From positions 1 to 22,259 of the forward strand of contig QUJA01000043.1 in the NCBI GenBank assembly GCA_003480425.1: 22,259 nt of DNA, written 5' to 3'. This stretch comes from Firmicutes bacterium AM31-12AC. Its GTDB lineage: Bacteria; Bacillota; Clostridia; Lachnospirales; Lachnospiraceae. The notes under the pieces were generated by a model. It made no database searches and was not told where the DNA came from. It saw only the letters and a list, made by a program, of their open reading frames with translations. Position numbers and translations under genes: made by a program. The number at the start of each line of letters is the position of its first letter. The stretch's first letter is position 1. Of this stretch, positions 1-9,127 are shown one piece after another.

Positions 1-102
1 AATCCTGCCGGAGGCTATATCAGATGGGGATTGACTCCCACCACTGATACTGATTTGTTACTCGCCACCTACAGAGGTGGGAGTCATCTCACATCTGATA
101 TA
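1..102. repeat. Structured dispersed repeat, copy 1
   Basis: The first 102 bases match 21033-21134 with one mismatch (G at 64, A at 21096). The match stops exactly after CTGATATA, which defines one edge; the other edge lies off the window. It folds as a long two-part stem: TATATCAGATG (16-26) pairs with CATCTGATATA (92-102), and TGACTCCCACC (32-42) pairs with GGTGGGAGTCA (76-86), with a 33-base loop. It ends two bases from the jetC stop codon, so it could act as an mRNA 3' end or barrier for jetC. No coding potential is seen. It may be a MITE or an IS-derived palindromic element; its family is not recognised. Confidence 0.85.
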
Positions 103-104
103 TC

Positions 105-3100
105 TTACGCCTCTTCCGTCAACTGTCCAAACTCCGTTTTCTCAAACTCCTGAATGGAAATATGTTTCTTATTCGGATTGGCATACACAAATGTCTTGTC
201 TACATTTTCAAGATAATTCTGAATCTTATCGTTTGTTGCACTGATAATTGCCTGGAATCCAAGTCCTCTGATCAAAGAAATACAACTTGCCACTTTTTCC
301 GCATCCATTTTAGAAAATGCCTCATCCAATACGACAAGACGCAATGTTGGATTACGACGCAATTTAGGCGACAGATTCACTCGATACACCTGCGCAAAAC
401 TTGCCAAAAGTGCCACATACAACGGATTCTGTCCTTCTCCTCCGGAATTTTTCTTAATCATCTTACTCAGCCCGATCTTCATATCTTTTTCACCATGAAC
501 AATCTGCTGCATATCGAAAGAAAGATACGTTCTGTAATCCGCATATTTTTCCATATTCTTTCTCGCTTCATCCTGCTCTTCTTTCGTTGCATTCTCCGGT
601 GGTATAAAGATATGGATCAACTCATTCATCATTTCCCCATATTCTTCTTCATGTTCCATCGTAAACATGTTCATCTGATTGTCCATTGAACCGCTTAACT
701 GATGCGGGTCAATCTGGAGAGCATCATCCATGAACATCTTGTAATACTTTCCGTCCGCACCTTTATTTTTTGTGATTACAAATTGATATTTATCTTTACC
801 AAAGTCCAGACGGCTGATGATACGATTGAGCTCATCTCTTCGCTGATAAGCCTCGCGGATAGCGCTTCGGATTTTGAAAATAAAATCATCTTTGAAATGT
901 TCTACCGCTGATTTTGCCTGCTCCTGTGCAGATGCCCGGTATCGTTCCAAATCCTCACAAGTAAGACTATCCAACAGTTTATCGTACATCTTATTATCCT
1001 TCACACTGGTTGAGAATGAGCGATTTGGATATTGCTGGTTATACACACTTCGAACATCAACCAGCTTCTGATAAAAACGATCCATCTGATCTTTCAGCGG
1101 GTTTTGTTCCATCTGTTTTTGTCGTTTCATATAATCATAATTAAGCGATTTTGTTTTCTCAAGATATTGTTGAAATTGACTTTCCAGCATCTGTGTTCGT
1201 TCTTCTGAACGCCGTTTGTTCTCTTCTGTCAATATCTTTTCTCGTTCCAGCTGTTCAGTTTCTGTTGTAATAATCATATTGTTAAACTTTTCTATATCCT
1301 GCTCATTCTGCCAGATTGCTTTTTTTACCGAATCTATAGACTCCTTTTTTTCTTCCTGTCGGCGCATAATATCTAACTTCTGTTTCTCCAACATATCTAC
1401 AGACTCTTCGCGCAGCTTTTTCATCTGTTCAATGACATGCGCTTTTCGTTTCTCTTTTTCTGAAATCTGACCTGCTTCATTCTGCCACTGCATATAATCC
1501 GCTGTAGGCTGCAACAACATTTCAAATTCTAAAATGCGCTTGATTTCTTCCAGCATCTCTTGTAACGGAAAGCGTTCGTTCTGCAGCTCACCCTGTTTTC
1601 TTTCCAGCTGCAGAATACGTTTACGCATACTTGTCTCACCGATATAAGCTCGTCTTGTATAGTTATCCGGATTGATATGTTGCATACGGAAGCCTTTATA
1701 AAGCACGCAATCCGATGTAATACCGATTTTACATTCTCGCAATTCTTCAATCGATTCACATTTCTTAACATTTCCCAACACAAATCGGATATAAGCCTGC
1801 ACATAACTTTCTTTTGCCTGCACTTCCTCCGCCAAAGCTCCTTTTTGCACTGTAAATTCTTCTTCATTGACACGCTCTGTGTCCAACACTGCTGCTCTAA
1901 AGAATTTTCTCTTATCCATCTCTCGATAAATTTCCATCGCATCTTTTGCATACTTCGGTTCTACGATCAATAAAAGCTTATTATTTCCAAGATATCCTTC
2001 CACCGCATTGTGCCAACGCTCATCCTTCACATCCAGAAGGTCTGCAAGAATCTGTACATTTACCAGTTTTCCAACACGTTCATGCAGACGATTACGCAAT
2101 TCAAAACGTGCTTCTTCCAGCTCGCGTGGATATGCTTTCTTACCCTGCTTTAATTCTTTTAATTCTTCTTTTATCTCTTTTTCTTCTTTTTTAACACGAT
2201 TTAATGTTGTCACTGTATCAGTGCGCTCTGTTTCCAAACTATCCCGGATTTCCAAAAGGCTTTTTTGCAGACGTTCCAGTTCCCCCTCTGTAATTGTTCC
2301 TTTTTCAAACTTCTCAATATCCCAGATTGTCTGATTTGGAGTAACCTCTTTATCTTTCCACAAATTCAATTTCTTAGACAACTTTTGTATTCTTGCCTTG
2401 CTGTTTTCCAGCCGTTCCAACACTTCATTTAAATTACCGAGCTCCATCTGCAACGAATCATATCCGCTTTTTGCAATATGATATAGAATATCCTCGTAAT
2501 CCTTTTGAAGTTCTCTCAGCTCTTTATTCAATTTTTCCTGTTGTGTCTGTTGCTGTTTGATTCCCTCTGTCCGGTCTATAATCCGTTCCCGCAACTCTTG
2601 ACTTTTCCGTTGCAGCTGTAGCAATTCCAAACGTTCAACCTGATAATCACAACTCTCGGCCGCCTGCTGTTTTTCTTCATAGGACTGATACGCTTCCCGA
2701 ATGTCCGTCAGATAACGGATTTCTTTCATTGTCTCCGCAATCTTACTTTGCATACGTCCATATTGCATAACGCTTTCCTGAAGATCTTCAATGTGAATAT
2801 CCTGCTCCATACAAATGTATTCTTTCACGAAATCTTCTAATTTGATATTCATTTTAAATGGAATCGCACGTTTAAACAATCGCGGGAATTTTTCAATATC
2901 CAACCCGCCAAGATATACATCATACAACTGTCGGCGGAATCGTTCATTACTTGACCCGCAATAATACTGCTCTTTGGTAAATGTTCTGCTTAAATATTCT
3001 TTCATCTCTACCGTTGTAAGACACCGTTTTTCCGCACGATATTGATTTTCCAGAAGTCCGCCTGTATGCCAGAAGAACTGACGGCTAATCTCATTTGTTG

Positions 3101-3482
3101 CTGTCTCTACATCAAATACAACTCCGACACATTGTTTGTCTTTTGTATCTGTACGTTCAAACTCCAAAACAATAGTACTGGAAAAATTTTTATTTCTCAA
3201 ATACTGTGATTCATTATTCTCACTGATATTGACCATTCCACGAAGATATTCGATGAGTGAGCGGTCGGAATCATCCGCCGCTGCTTTATTGAAAAACCGA
3301 CGACCATCCGTATCTGCATAAAGCACTATCTGCATCGCATCCAACACCGTTGATTTTCCACTTCCGGAATGTCCTGTAAAAAAATTGATTCCCTCACTAA
3401 GTGTCAATATTTTTCTATCTATATAATGCCAGTTATTCAGGCATATTTTTGAAAGGGCCTCAAATGGCTGTTGTTTCTCCAC
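105..3482 (-). CDS. jetC: JetC, SMC-like ATPase of a Wadjet system
   Basis: This is a MukB/SMC-type ATPase, the motor of the Wadjet complex that recognises and disables plasmid DNA. From the chosen start the protein has 1125 residues. A Walker A motif (GHSGSGKST) lies near residues 37-45, long charged coiled-coil stretches near 240-450 and 630-790, a hinge-like segment around 475-560 (containing LADLLDV), the ABC signature SGGEGQ near 1013-1018, and a Walker B motif (LVVLDEA) with D1053 and E1054. The frame is open to a GTG at 3497, but I choose the GTG at 3482: a perfect AGGAGG sits six bases before it, inside the longer version. This leaves a 23-base overlap with jetB and implies translational coupling. 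The stop codon abuts the structured repeat at 1-102. Confidence 0.93.
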   Translation of the reverse strand: MEKQQPFEALSKICLNNWHYIDRKILTLSEGINFFTGHSGSGKSTVLDAMQIVLYADTDGRRFFNKAAADDSDRSLIEYLRGMVNISENNESQYLRNKNFSSTIVLEFERTDTKDKQCVGVVFDVETATNEISRQFFWHTGGLLENQYRAEKRCLTTVEMKEYLSRTFTKEQYYCGSSNERFRRQLYDVYLGGLDIEKFPRLFKRAIPFKMNIKLEDFVKEYICMEQDIHIEDLQESVMQYGRMQSKIAETMKEIRYLTDIREAYQSYEEKQQAAESCDYQVERLELLQLQRKSQELRERIIDRTEGIKQQQTQQEKLNKELRELQKDYEDILYHIAKSGYDSLQMELGNLNEVLERLENSKARIQKLSKKLNLWKDKEVTPNQTIWDIEKFEKGTITEGELERLQKSLLEIRDSLETERTDTVTTLNRVKKEEKEIKEELKELKQGKKAYPRELEEARFELRNRLHERVGKLVNVQILADLLDVKDERWHNAVEGYLGNNKLLLIVEPKYAKDAMEIYREMDKRKFFRAAVLDTERVNEEEFTVQKGALAEEVQAKESYVQAYIRFVLGNVKKCESIEELRECKIGITSDCVLYKGFRMQHINPDNYTRRAYIGETSMRKRILQLERKQGELQNERFPLQEMLEEIKRILEFEMLLQPTADYMQWQNEAGQISEKEKRKAHVIEQMKKLREESVDMLEKQKLDIMRRQEEKKESIDSVKKAIWQNEQDIEKFNNMIITTETEQLEREKILTEENKRRSEERTQMLESQFQQYLEKTKSLNYDYMKRQKQMEQNPLKDQMDRFYQKLVDVRSVYNQQYPNRSFSTSVKDNKMYDKLLDSLTCEDLERYRASAQEQAKSAVEHFKDDFIFKIRSAIREAYQRRDELNRIISRLDFGKDKYQFVITKNKGADGKYYKMFMDDALQIDPHQLSGSMDNQMNMFTMEHEEEYGEMMNELIHIFIPPENATKEEQDEARKNMEKYADYRTYLSFDMQQIVHGEKDMKIGLSKMIKKNSGGEGQNPLYVALLASFAQVYRVNLSPKLRRNPTLRLVVLDEAFSKMDAEKVASCISLIRGLGFQAIISATNDKIQNYLENVDKTFVYANPNKKHISIQEFEKTEFGQLTEEA

Positions 3483-4131
3483 GATGTTCCTCCTCACTCT
3501 CTACCTCTTTATGAAAAACGCTTTGCTGGGATTTCAGTTCCTTTGCTTCCTCAAATGTTGTCAGCAGTTCCCGGATATCATCCCCGAGCAATACCGCATG
3601 AATACTTGGATAAATTACCACCCTGGTAGCTTCGTTTAATTCTTCCAATGAATCCAAAGGTTCAACAATCTGATATTTTTTCAGCATTGCTATTGTACGT
3701 TTCATCTCCGTCGGAGATGGCAGTCCTTTCAAAACCCGAAACTCTCCTGCTTTTCCATTAATTTCCCCAAGTGTCGTAACAATATGGCTGCTTGATGAAA
3801 CCGTTGCCATTTGCTCATCATAGATTAATTTCAATAATAGTAAATAAATTGTTGCCAGCTTCGGTAATTTCTCTCCCCACAGCGTTTCGCCTTGGATATA
3901 AATAATTCCCATGTGCACATTTTCACATAACTGAATTCCTGATATCGCAAAGTATGCTTTTAGAAATTCGAAATGTCGCGTACATACGCGATAATCTTTT
4001 TCATACTGCAGTCGACCTGCCCGGCGGTCAAATTTTTGTTCTAATATAAATGTCTGACGAAAAAGCGTCTGGATTATTTCGGTAATCGCTTCCTGCTCTT
4101 CCTGCAGCAATTGTTCGTAGTATTCTATCAT
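3460..4131 (-). CDS. jetB: JetB, DUF4194-type Wadjet subunit
   Basis: The 223-residue soluble protein has the size and position of JetB, the kleisin-associated winged-helix subunit (like MukE) that sits between JetA and the JetC ATPase. The N-terminus is acidic and helical (MIEYYEQLLQEEQEAITEII), a middle part reads IYIQGETLWGEKLPKLATIYLLLLKLIYDE, written here only as a landmark around residues 72-102, and a charged tail follows. The family call rests on its place between a JetA-like and a JetC-like gene plus remembered similarity to DUF4194; there is no catalytic motif to confirm. An AGAGGAA ribosome site precedes the ATG. It starts 12 bases after the jetA stop and overlaps jetC, so the three genes form one operon. 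Confidence 0.82.
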   Translation of the reverse strand: MIEYYEQLLQEEQEAITEIIQTLFRQTFILEQKFDRRAGRLQYEKDYRVCTRHFEFLKAYFAISGIQLCENVHMGIIYIQGETLWGEKLPKLATIYLLLLKLIYDEQMATVSSSSHIVTTLGEINGKAGEFRVLKGLPSPTEMKRTIAMLKKYQIVEPLDSLEELNEATRVVIYPSIHAVLLGDDIRELLTTFEEAKELKSQQSVFHKEVESEEEHRGETTAI

Positions 4132-4143
4132 TTGTTTTTCCTC

Positions 4144-5550
4144 TTATATTCCTCTTCGCACAAATTTTAAAGCCGGATACTTATAACATCCATTTTCAAT
4201 CTGTGGCGTATCCTCTTCAAGCACAATATATTTGCTGTTTCTTCTTGTGCTATAGTCATATGCCAATATCAGTTTCTCGAAGGACTCTTCATCTGCTATT
4301 TTCAATTTCTCTACATCCATAACATCATCCTTCATATGTTCCTCAATAAAAGCTTCGATTTCCTGCTTGCTGTATCTTTGCTGAATTCTATTCAGTTTCA
4401 ATACATCTTCTCTGTTCAAGTCCTCTATCGTCTCATCCTCTGCCATCTGACTAATGAAATCTTCCCTTGGCTTTCTCCGTTTATACAAAGATTTCTCCGA
4501 CAACATTTCCAATAGAGACATATTCATCCGCTCCCCGGTAAGCTGCAGCATTTCCTCATAAGAATAACCATTTCCACGATTTTCCACCTGTGTATTCTGT
4601 TCTTCTGTCACAGCTGCCGACATCCGATTAAGCAATTGAACAACCAAACCTTTCGTATCTGTTTCTCCGCTGAGCAGATAATTCAATCTTGTAACCGTCG
4701 CTCTTACATATTTGGTATGTTCCTTATCCATGTTTGAAATCCGATGTTCAATATCATCAAATCCTCTCTCAATCATATCCAACAAGTCTACCACGTCATC
4801 CTTCGTATCCCCCATTGCCTTAGAACGCTCTCTGACCAGCCCTATCCACTCTTCATTTTCTCTCATGTCACGCAGACATTTCTTAATATCCGTCTTGTAA
4901 ATATAAAAGTTATCAGATGTCTTCAATATATGATATTTTTTACGCACGATTTCTTCTACATAACCTTCCAAATGTTCTTTTAACAGATCATGGTAAGATT
5001 GCTGATCCAATAATCGTCCAAAAAATTTATCCATATTATGAAGCATATCCTGCAGTGCTTTATTCAATCTTCTTGTATTAACCAATGCAGTCCGCAGCAT
5101 ACTTAAGTTTACTCTGGAATCATTTTTGAAAGAAAATAGTGTCGCATATACATTCTGAATATAAATCTCAGTCTCTTCCATATCTTCTGAGCCCAAACGT
5201 TCAAATGCATCAATAAAAATCGCCGCATAATCCGGAATTACAATATTGGTTGCAAGCGTATTATAGTCTTCTAGTTTTTTAAGCCATCCTGTCCGAAGCA
5301 GCCATTTCAATGTTCTGCTCGCCGGTGTCTCCAATAAATCGAACTCTGTTTCATCCTCTTCCTGTTTTAACTGAAAATGTTTCTTTATATACATATCACT
5401 TAACACTTGAATACAAACTTCCCGTGTTAAGAAATAATTACTGTATTGATATTCTTCATTGATATTCAATAACGCCTCCATATAAGCCTCCCGGTTAACC
5501 GACCGGAACAGCCCCCAGAATTTATCTGGAATTTCAAAACGTAACTGCAT
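4144..5550 (-). CDS. jetA: JetA, kleisin-like Wadjet subunit
   Basis: This is the first gene of the minus-strand operon, encoding 468 residues. JetA is the kleisin-like (MukF-related) subunit that bridges the SMC heads in Wadjet. The N-terminus (FEIPDKFWGLFRSVNREAYM, near residues 5-24) resembles the JetA family of type II-like Wadjet systems. The rest is helical and charged, with no enzyme motif, ending in an acidic C-terminal region. The ATG is preceded by AAGGAG at good spacing. Identification leans on the three-gene order and the unmistakable JetC two genes downstream; the system subtype cannot be fixed by eye. Downstream jetB begins after 12 bases. The promoter probably lies in the divergent 5551-5840 spacer shared with ftsH. 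Confidence 0.82.
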   Translation of the reverse strand: MQLRFEIPDKFWGLFRSVNREAYMEALLNINEEYQYSNYFLTREVCIQVLSDMYIKKHFQLKQEEDETEFDLLETPASRTLKWLLRTGWLKKLEDYNTLATNIVIPDYAAIFIDAFERLGSEDMEETEIYIQNVYATLFSFKNDSRVNLSMLRTALVNTRRLNKALQDMLHNMDKFFGRLLDQQSYHDLLKEHLEGYVEEIVRKKYHILKTSDNFYIYKTDIKKCLRDMRENEEWIGLVRERSKAMGDTKDDVVDLLDMIERGFDDIEHRISNMDKEHTKYVRATVTRLNYLLSGETDTKGLVVQLLNRMSAAVTEEQNTQVENRGNGYSYEEMLQLTGERMNMSLLEMLSEKSLYKRRKPREDFISQMAEDETIEDLNREDVLKLNRIQQRYSKQEIEAFIEEHMKDDVMDVEKLKIADEESFEKLILAYDYSTRRNSKYIVLEEDTPQIENGCYKYPALKFVRRGI

Positions 5551-5650
5551 AGAATCTCCTTATCTGTTCGTGCTTATCTGGATGATTGTCCAAAGAATCT
5601 TATATACTCTATATTTCTTCTATTTTCTCTCAATCATCACTTTGCCCTTT

Positions 5651-5665
5651 ATTATAACACGAGAG
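5651..5665 (-). promoter_or_regulatory. Candidate promoter of jetABC
   Basis: Read on the minus strand, TGTTATAAT is an extended -10 box (TATAAT is the complement of 5651-5656). The corresponding -35 position (about 5674-5679, TGCATT) is a poor match. It lies about 100 bases upstream of the jetA start. Confidence 0.5.
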
Positions 5666-5775
5666 CTTACAAAAATGCAGTATAAAGCAGACGGCAGATT
5701 TTCTACACAGATTTTTTTCATCTTTCCATTTTATAAAAATTTCATGATTTCCTTAGTTTTTTCAGACTTTTTCGC

Positions 5776-5804
5776 TTGAATTCCTTAACATTTCGTACTA
5801 CACT
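5776..5804 (+). promoter_or_regulatory. Candidate promoter of ftsH
   Basis: TTGAAT at 5776-5781 and TACACT at 5799-5804 are separated by exactly 17 bases, a good sigma-A arrangement about 35 bases upstream of the ftsH start codon. The remainder of the 290-base spacer to jetA shows no gene or clear inverted repeat. Confidence 0.55.
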
Positions 5805-5840
5805 ATCTTTTACTAAAGACGAAAGGATTGAAAACATATT

Positions 5841-7694
5841 ATGCAAGAAGTAAAATCACCAAAACGACCTATGGTTTTTTATTATATTATTGTACTTGTC
5901 GCCATTCTTTGTATAAACTTTCTTCTCCTTCCTGCGCTGGAACAACGTCAGGTCAAAGAAGTAGATTACGGCACATTTATGACAATGATTGATGAAAAAC
6001 AAATCGATTCTGTAAACATCGAATCAAATCAAATCATATTTACAGATAAATCAGGAGATACAGTATATAAAACCGGAATTATTGAAGATCCAGATCTCGT
6101 AACCCGGCTTCACGAATCTGGTGCTAAATTTTCATCCGAAATCATTGAGCCGACATCTCCAATTATTAGTTTTTTAATGGCCTGCTTTCTTCCAATGTTG
6201 ATCATGATTGCACTTGGCCAATGGCTGTCCAAAAAAATGCTGTCTAAGATGGGTGGCGGAATGAATTCCATGCAATTTGGTATGGGCGGAAAGAGTAATG
6301 CAAAAGTATATGTCAAATCTTCCAGTGGTATTAAATTTTCTGATGTTGCCGGTGAAGACGAAGCAAAAGAGCTTTTATCTGAATTAGTAGATTATTTACA
6401 CACCCCGGAAAAATATCGTGAGATTGGTGCCTCTATGCCAAAAGGTGCGCTGTTAGTAGGCCCTCCTGGAACGGGTAAAACATTACTTGCCAAAGCAGTT
6501 GCCGGTGAAGCCAATGTTCCGTTCTTCTCTATTTCAGGTTCTGAATTTGTTGAGATGTTCGTCGGTATGGGAGCTGCCAAGGTGCGTGACCTGTTCAAAC
6601 AGGCAAATGAGAAAGCTCCTTGTATTGTATTTATCGATGAGATTGATGCGATTGGAAAGAAACGTAACGGACAAATGTCTGGAAACGATGAACGTGAGCA
6701 GACTTTAAATCAGTTGCTTACTGAGATGGATGGATTCGACGGCTCTAAGGGAGTTGTTATTCTTGCCGCAACAAACCAACCAGATTCTCTCGATCCTGCA
6801 CTCCTCCGTCCAGGACGTTTTGACCGTCGTATTCCGGTCGAACTCCCAGATCTGCAAGGACGTATTGATATTTTAAAAGTACATGCCAAGAAAATTCGTG
6901 TTGGAGATAACGTCGATTATGCTGCTGTTGCCAAAGCTGCTGCCGGCGCCTCCGGTGCTGAACTTGCTAATATTGTAAATGAAGCTGCCCTTCGTGCTGT
7001 CCGTGACAATCGTAAGTTCGTCACACAGGCAGATATGGAAGAAAGTGTAGAAGTTGTTATTGCCGGATATCAAAAGAAAAACCGGGTTCTCTCCAATAAG
7101 GAAAAACTCGTTGTATCTTATCATGAAGTCGGTCACGCACTTGTCGCTGCAAAACAAACCGAATCTGCTCCGGTGCACAAAATCACCATTATTCCAAGAA
7201 CTTCCGGAGCTCTTGGATATACGATGCAGGTCGAAGATGGGGAACATTTCCTTATGACCAAAGAAGAACTGGAAAACAAGATTGCAACCTTCACCGGTGG
7301 ACGTGCCGCAGAAGAACTGATCTTCCACCAGATCACAACTGGTGCTTCCAATGACATTGAACAGGCCACAAAACTTGCTAAAGCAATGATTACCCGTTAT
7401 GGTATGAATGAAGAATTCGATATGGTTGCAATGGAAACTATGACCAACCAATATCTCGGTGGTGACAGTTCTATGACTTGTTCACTCGAAACGCAAACCG
7501 AAATTGACAAAAAAGTCCGCGATCTTGTAAAATTGCAACATTCAAAAGCTTATAAAATACTTGAAGATAATGTTGGTAAATTGCATGAACTGGCTCAATA
7601 TCTGTATGAGCACGAGACGATTACAGGTGAAGAGTTCATGGAGATTTTGAATAAACCGGTTGAGATTCCGGCGAAAGAGACTGACGAAGCATAG
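5841..7694 (+). CDS. ftsH: FtsH, membrane ATP-dependent zinc metalloprotease
   Basis: FtsH degrades misfolded membrane proteins and some regulators from the cytoplasmic face of the membrane. The 617 residues show a first membrane helix at about 12-33, a short extracytoplasmic domain, a second helix at about 107-127, then the AAA+ domain: Walker A GPPGTGKT (207-214), Walker B FIDEID with D266 and E267, and the second region of homology with R327 and R330 of GRFDRR. The peptidase domain has the zinc motif HEVGH (428-432), and D505 of the [10 protein letters not shown] block is the expected third ligand. All key residues are present. GAAAGGA precedes the ATG. Length is near the family norm. It is transcribed away from the Wadjet operon, so there is no sign of functional linkage. 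Clostridia often carry several FtsH copies; which copy this is cannot be told. Confidence 0.96.
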   Translation: MQEVKSPKRPMVFYYIIVLVAILCINFLLLPALEQRQVKEVDYGTFMTMIDEKQIDSVNIESNQIIFTDKSGDTVYKTGIIEDPDLVTRLHESGAKFSSEIIEPTSPIISFLMACFLPMLIMIALGQWLSKKMLSKMGGGMNSMQFGMGGKSNAKVYVKSSSGIKFSDVAGEDEAKELLSELVDYLHTPEKYREIGASMPKGALLVGPPGTGKTLLAKAVAGEANVPFFSISGSEFVEMFVGMGAAKVRDLFKQANEKAPCIVFIDEIDAIGKKRNGQMSGNDEREQTLNQLLTEMDGFDGSKGVVILAATNQPDSLDPALLRPGRFDRRIPVELPDLQGRIDILKVHAKKIRVGDNVDYAAVAKAAAGASGAELANIVNEAALRAVRDNRKFVTQADMEESVEVVIAGYQKKNRVLSNKEKLVVSYHEVGHALVAAKQTESAPVHKITIIPRTSGALGYTMQVEDGEHFLMTKEELENKIATFTGGRAAEELIFHQITTGASNDIEQATKLAKAMITRYGMNEEFDMVAMETMTNQYLGGDSSMTCSLETQTEIDKKVRDLVKLQHSKAYKILEDNVGKLHELAQYLYEHETITGEEFMEILNKPVEIPAKETDEA

Positions 7695-7739
7695 CATTTT
7701 TTATTAGGCTTCCTTCATATGGCTTAAACCAGTGGGCAT

Positions 7740-7795
7740 AAACCAGTGGGGACGGAGTTTTCGGCTCATTATGTGTTCCCACTGGTTTCTTTTTA
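7740..7795 (+). terminator. ftsH terminator made from a REP-like repeat
   Basis: AAACCAGTGGGGAC (7740-7753) pairs with GTTCCCACTGGTTT (7775-7788), a 14-base stem with one G-T pair, followed by CTTTTTAT. It fits a rho-independent terminator 45 bases after the ftsH stop. The left arm is partly duplicated just upstream (AAACCAGTGGG, 7726-7736). The arm and adjoining GGAGTTTT recur at 17150-17171 and, diverged, at the end of araC2. Confidence 0.8.
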
Positions 7796-7810
7796 TAGCT
7801 CTGTTGATAA

Positions 7811-8779
7811 CTATAATGTTAACAACTTTTGATCCAGTTCTTCCAGCTTCTCCTGTGACAAAGATTTTTGATTTTTATTCAATATTCTCGGCGTAATCCA
7901 ATCCTTTATAAACACCGGAAGTTCTTCACTTAGCATCGGCAAATATGTTAAAACCAGTTCTTTTGCTTCCGGACTTTCTAACAATTCACATACTCTTGTA
8001 TCTATACTGTACTTGCCGATTCGTCCATCATTCACCCCATATACCGTAAACTCACCCAACATTTCCTTCAGCCATCTCACACTCAGTTGAAACCATTGCG
8101 CCACATCCGGATTTACCCTGTTTTTATCTCCCACGCTGGTTAATGGCTTTGCAAGTGAAAATCCATGTTCACCTTTTCTGAAAATATGAACTTCAAATTC
8201 CACATTTTTCTGTTCCAAACATTGCGCAAACACCAGAATGTGTTTCGGCGGTGTCACCTTATCATCTCTTGTTCCAAACAGAAATGTCGGCGGCGTTTTC
8301 TCATCTATACATTCTATAATATCCGGACACTCCAGTGCACGTAACTCACTGTGAAGAATTCCCGGATATCCCAGTAACAGCACATCCGGTCGCTGTGGTC
8401 CATGTGTTGCTGTAGCTGCCGCAAGATGTGCTCCTCCGGAAAATCCTAATAGTGCTAGTTGTTCTTTTCCTATACAGTATTCCTCTCTGCAATCCCGAAT
8501 CCATTCTAATGCTTTTTGTGCATCCGTCATGGGATCTTCTATTGTAGCATTTTCCTTATCTGTCACTGTTGTATATTTTAATGTAAATGCCTGATATCCT
8601 TCTGCCAGATAGGCTAACGCAATCGGTTCAGACTCCAGAAAACTACAAGTTCTAAAACCTCCACCTGGAAATATCAAAATTGCCGGATACTCCTTAATAT
8701 TGTCCGTCTCATCATTCAGTTCGTGAAGATACCCCGTCAGTTCCGCATATTCACCTATTTTTTTCTTTATAATTCGCAT
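7811..8779 (-). CDS. Alpha/beta-hydrolase, probable carbohydrate esterase
   Basis: The protein (322 residues) belongs to the alpha/beta-hydrolase fold, closest in look to acetyl-xylan esterase or dienelactone-hydrolase-like enzymes. An oxyanion-hole segment FPGGGF lies near 37-42, the nucleophile elbow GFSGG puts Ser at 114, an acid is at D172 or D173 (GTRDDKVTPP), and His205 sits in KGEHGF. There is no signal peptide, so it acts in the cytoplasm, perhaps deacetylating imported glycosides. Residues from about 245 on form an extra domain with IGKYSIDTRVCELLESPEAK, a pattern I recall as a small C-terminal module on other Clostridial glycoside enzymes. The ATG overlaps the end of the preceding AtuA remnant by 13 bases and has only a moderate GGGGAT ribosome site. 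Substrate is unknown. Confidence 0.82.
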   Translation of the reverse strand: MRIIKKKIGEYAELTGYLHELNDETDNIKEYPAILIFPGGGFRTCSFLESEPIALAYLAEGYQAFTLKYTTVTDKENATIEDPMTDAQKALEWIRDCREEYCIGKEQLALLGFSGGAHLAAATATHGPQRPDVLLLGYPGILHSELRALECPDIIECIDEKTPPTFLFGTRDDKVTPPKHILVFAQCLEQKNVEFEVHIFRKGEHGFSLAKPLTSVGDKNRVNPDVAQWFQLSVRWLKEMLGEFTVYGVNDGRIGKYSIDTRVCELLESPEAKELVLTYLPMLSEELPVFIKDWITPRILNKNQKSLSQEKLEELDQKLLTL

Positions 8780-9127
8780 GCTGATTTATCCCCGCTTTCC
8801 AAATATTCAACTTGATACCGAACCGCCTGTCTCGGAACAAATATCGAGCAGATTGAAACGATTTCTTTTACTCGCTTTTCTGCTCCACCGCCTCCTGCCG
8901 GCCCATTCGTATAAAGCGCTTCCACTTCATTTGCAAGCAATTCTGCCTGTAATCGTTCTGTCGTTCTTCCGCTCACATGAAGTCTTACTTCTGTTGGAGT
9001 TCCAGCATTCATCTTGGATGTGAGCAAATCACCATACAAAGAATTATATCCTATAAAATCTGCACGATATTCATCCAACTGAATTCCTGTTAAGTTGATT
9101 CTTTTCTCTATTTCGAATCGTCTTCAT
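8767..9127 (-). pseudogene. DUF1446/AtuA-family gene, internally deleted remnant
   Basis: The open frame from about 9123 down to the TAA at 8769-8767 reads like the last ~120 residues of an acyclic-terpene-utilisation AtuA (DUF1446) protein: TGIQLDEYRADFIGYNSLYG, then EVRLHVSGRTTERLQAE, then EALYTNGPAGGGGAEKRV and VPRQAVRYQ. A full protein has about 450 residues. A second clue lies at the 5' end: the stop of the upstream gene overlaps an ATG (TAATG, ATG at 9127-9125) that would start MKTIR, the usual N-terminus of this family, in a different frame. I infer one deletion of roughly a kilobase that joined codon ~5 to the C-terminal part out of frame. No intact start exists for the remnant (only a TTG at 9078 without a ribosome site). 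Confidence 0.8.

Noticed and set aside
1..102. CRISPR or tRNA-like array in the repeated hairpins
   Set aside because: The copies are 21 kb apart rather than in tandem, there are no spacers, and no cloverleaf or anticodon loop is seen.
1529..1951. Second minus-strand frame (140 codons) inside jetC
   Set aside because: It overlaps the hinge-like region of jetC in another frame and its composition is not protein-like.
6873..7451. Long minus-strand open frame (192 codons) inside ftsH
   Set aside because: It lies opposite the conserved peptidase domain of ftsH, has no ribosome site and no recognisable family features; it is a shadow of ftsH codon use.
5551..7694. ftsH as a functional partner of the Wadjet operon
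   Set aside because: It is divergently transcribed with its own promoter and terminator, and all its features are those of housekeeping FtsH; adjacency alone is not evidence.
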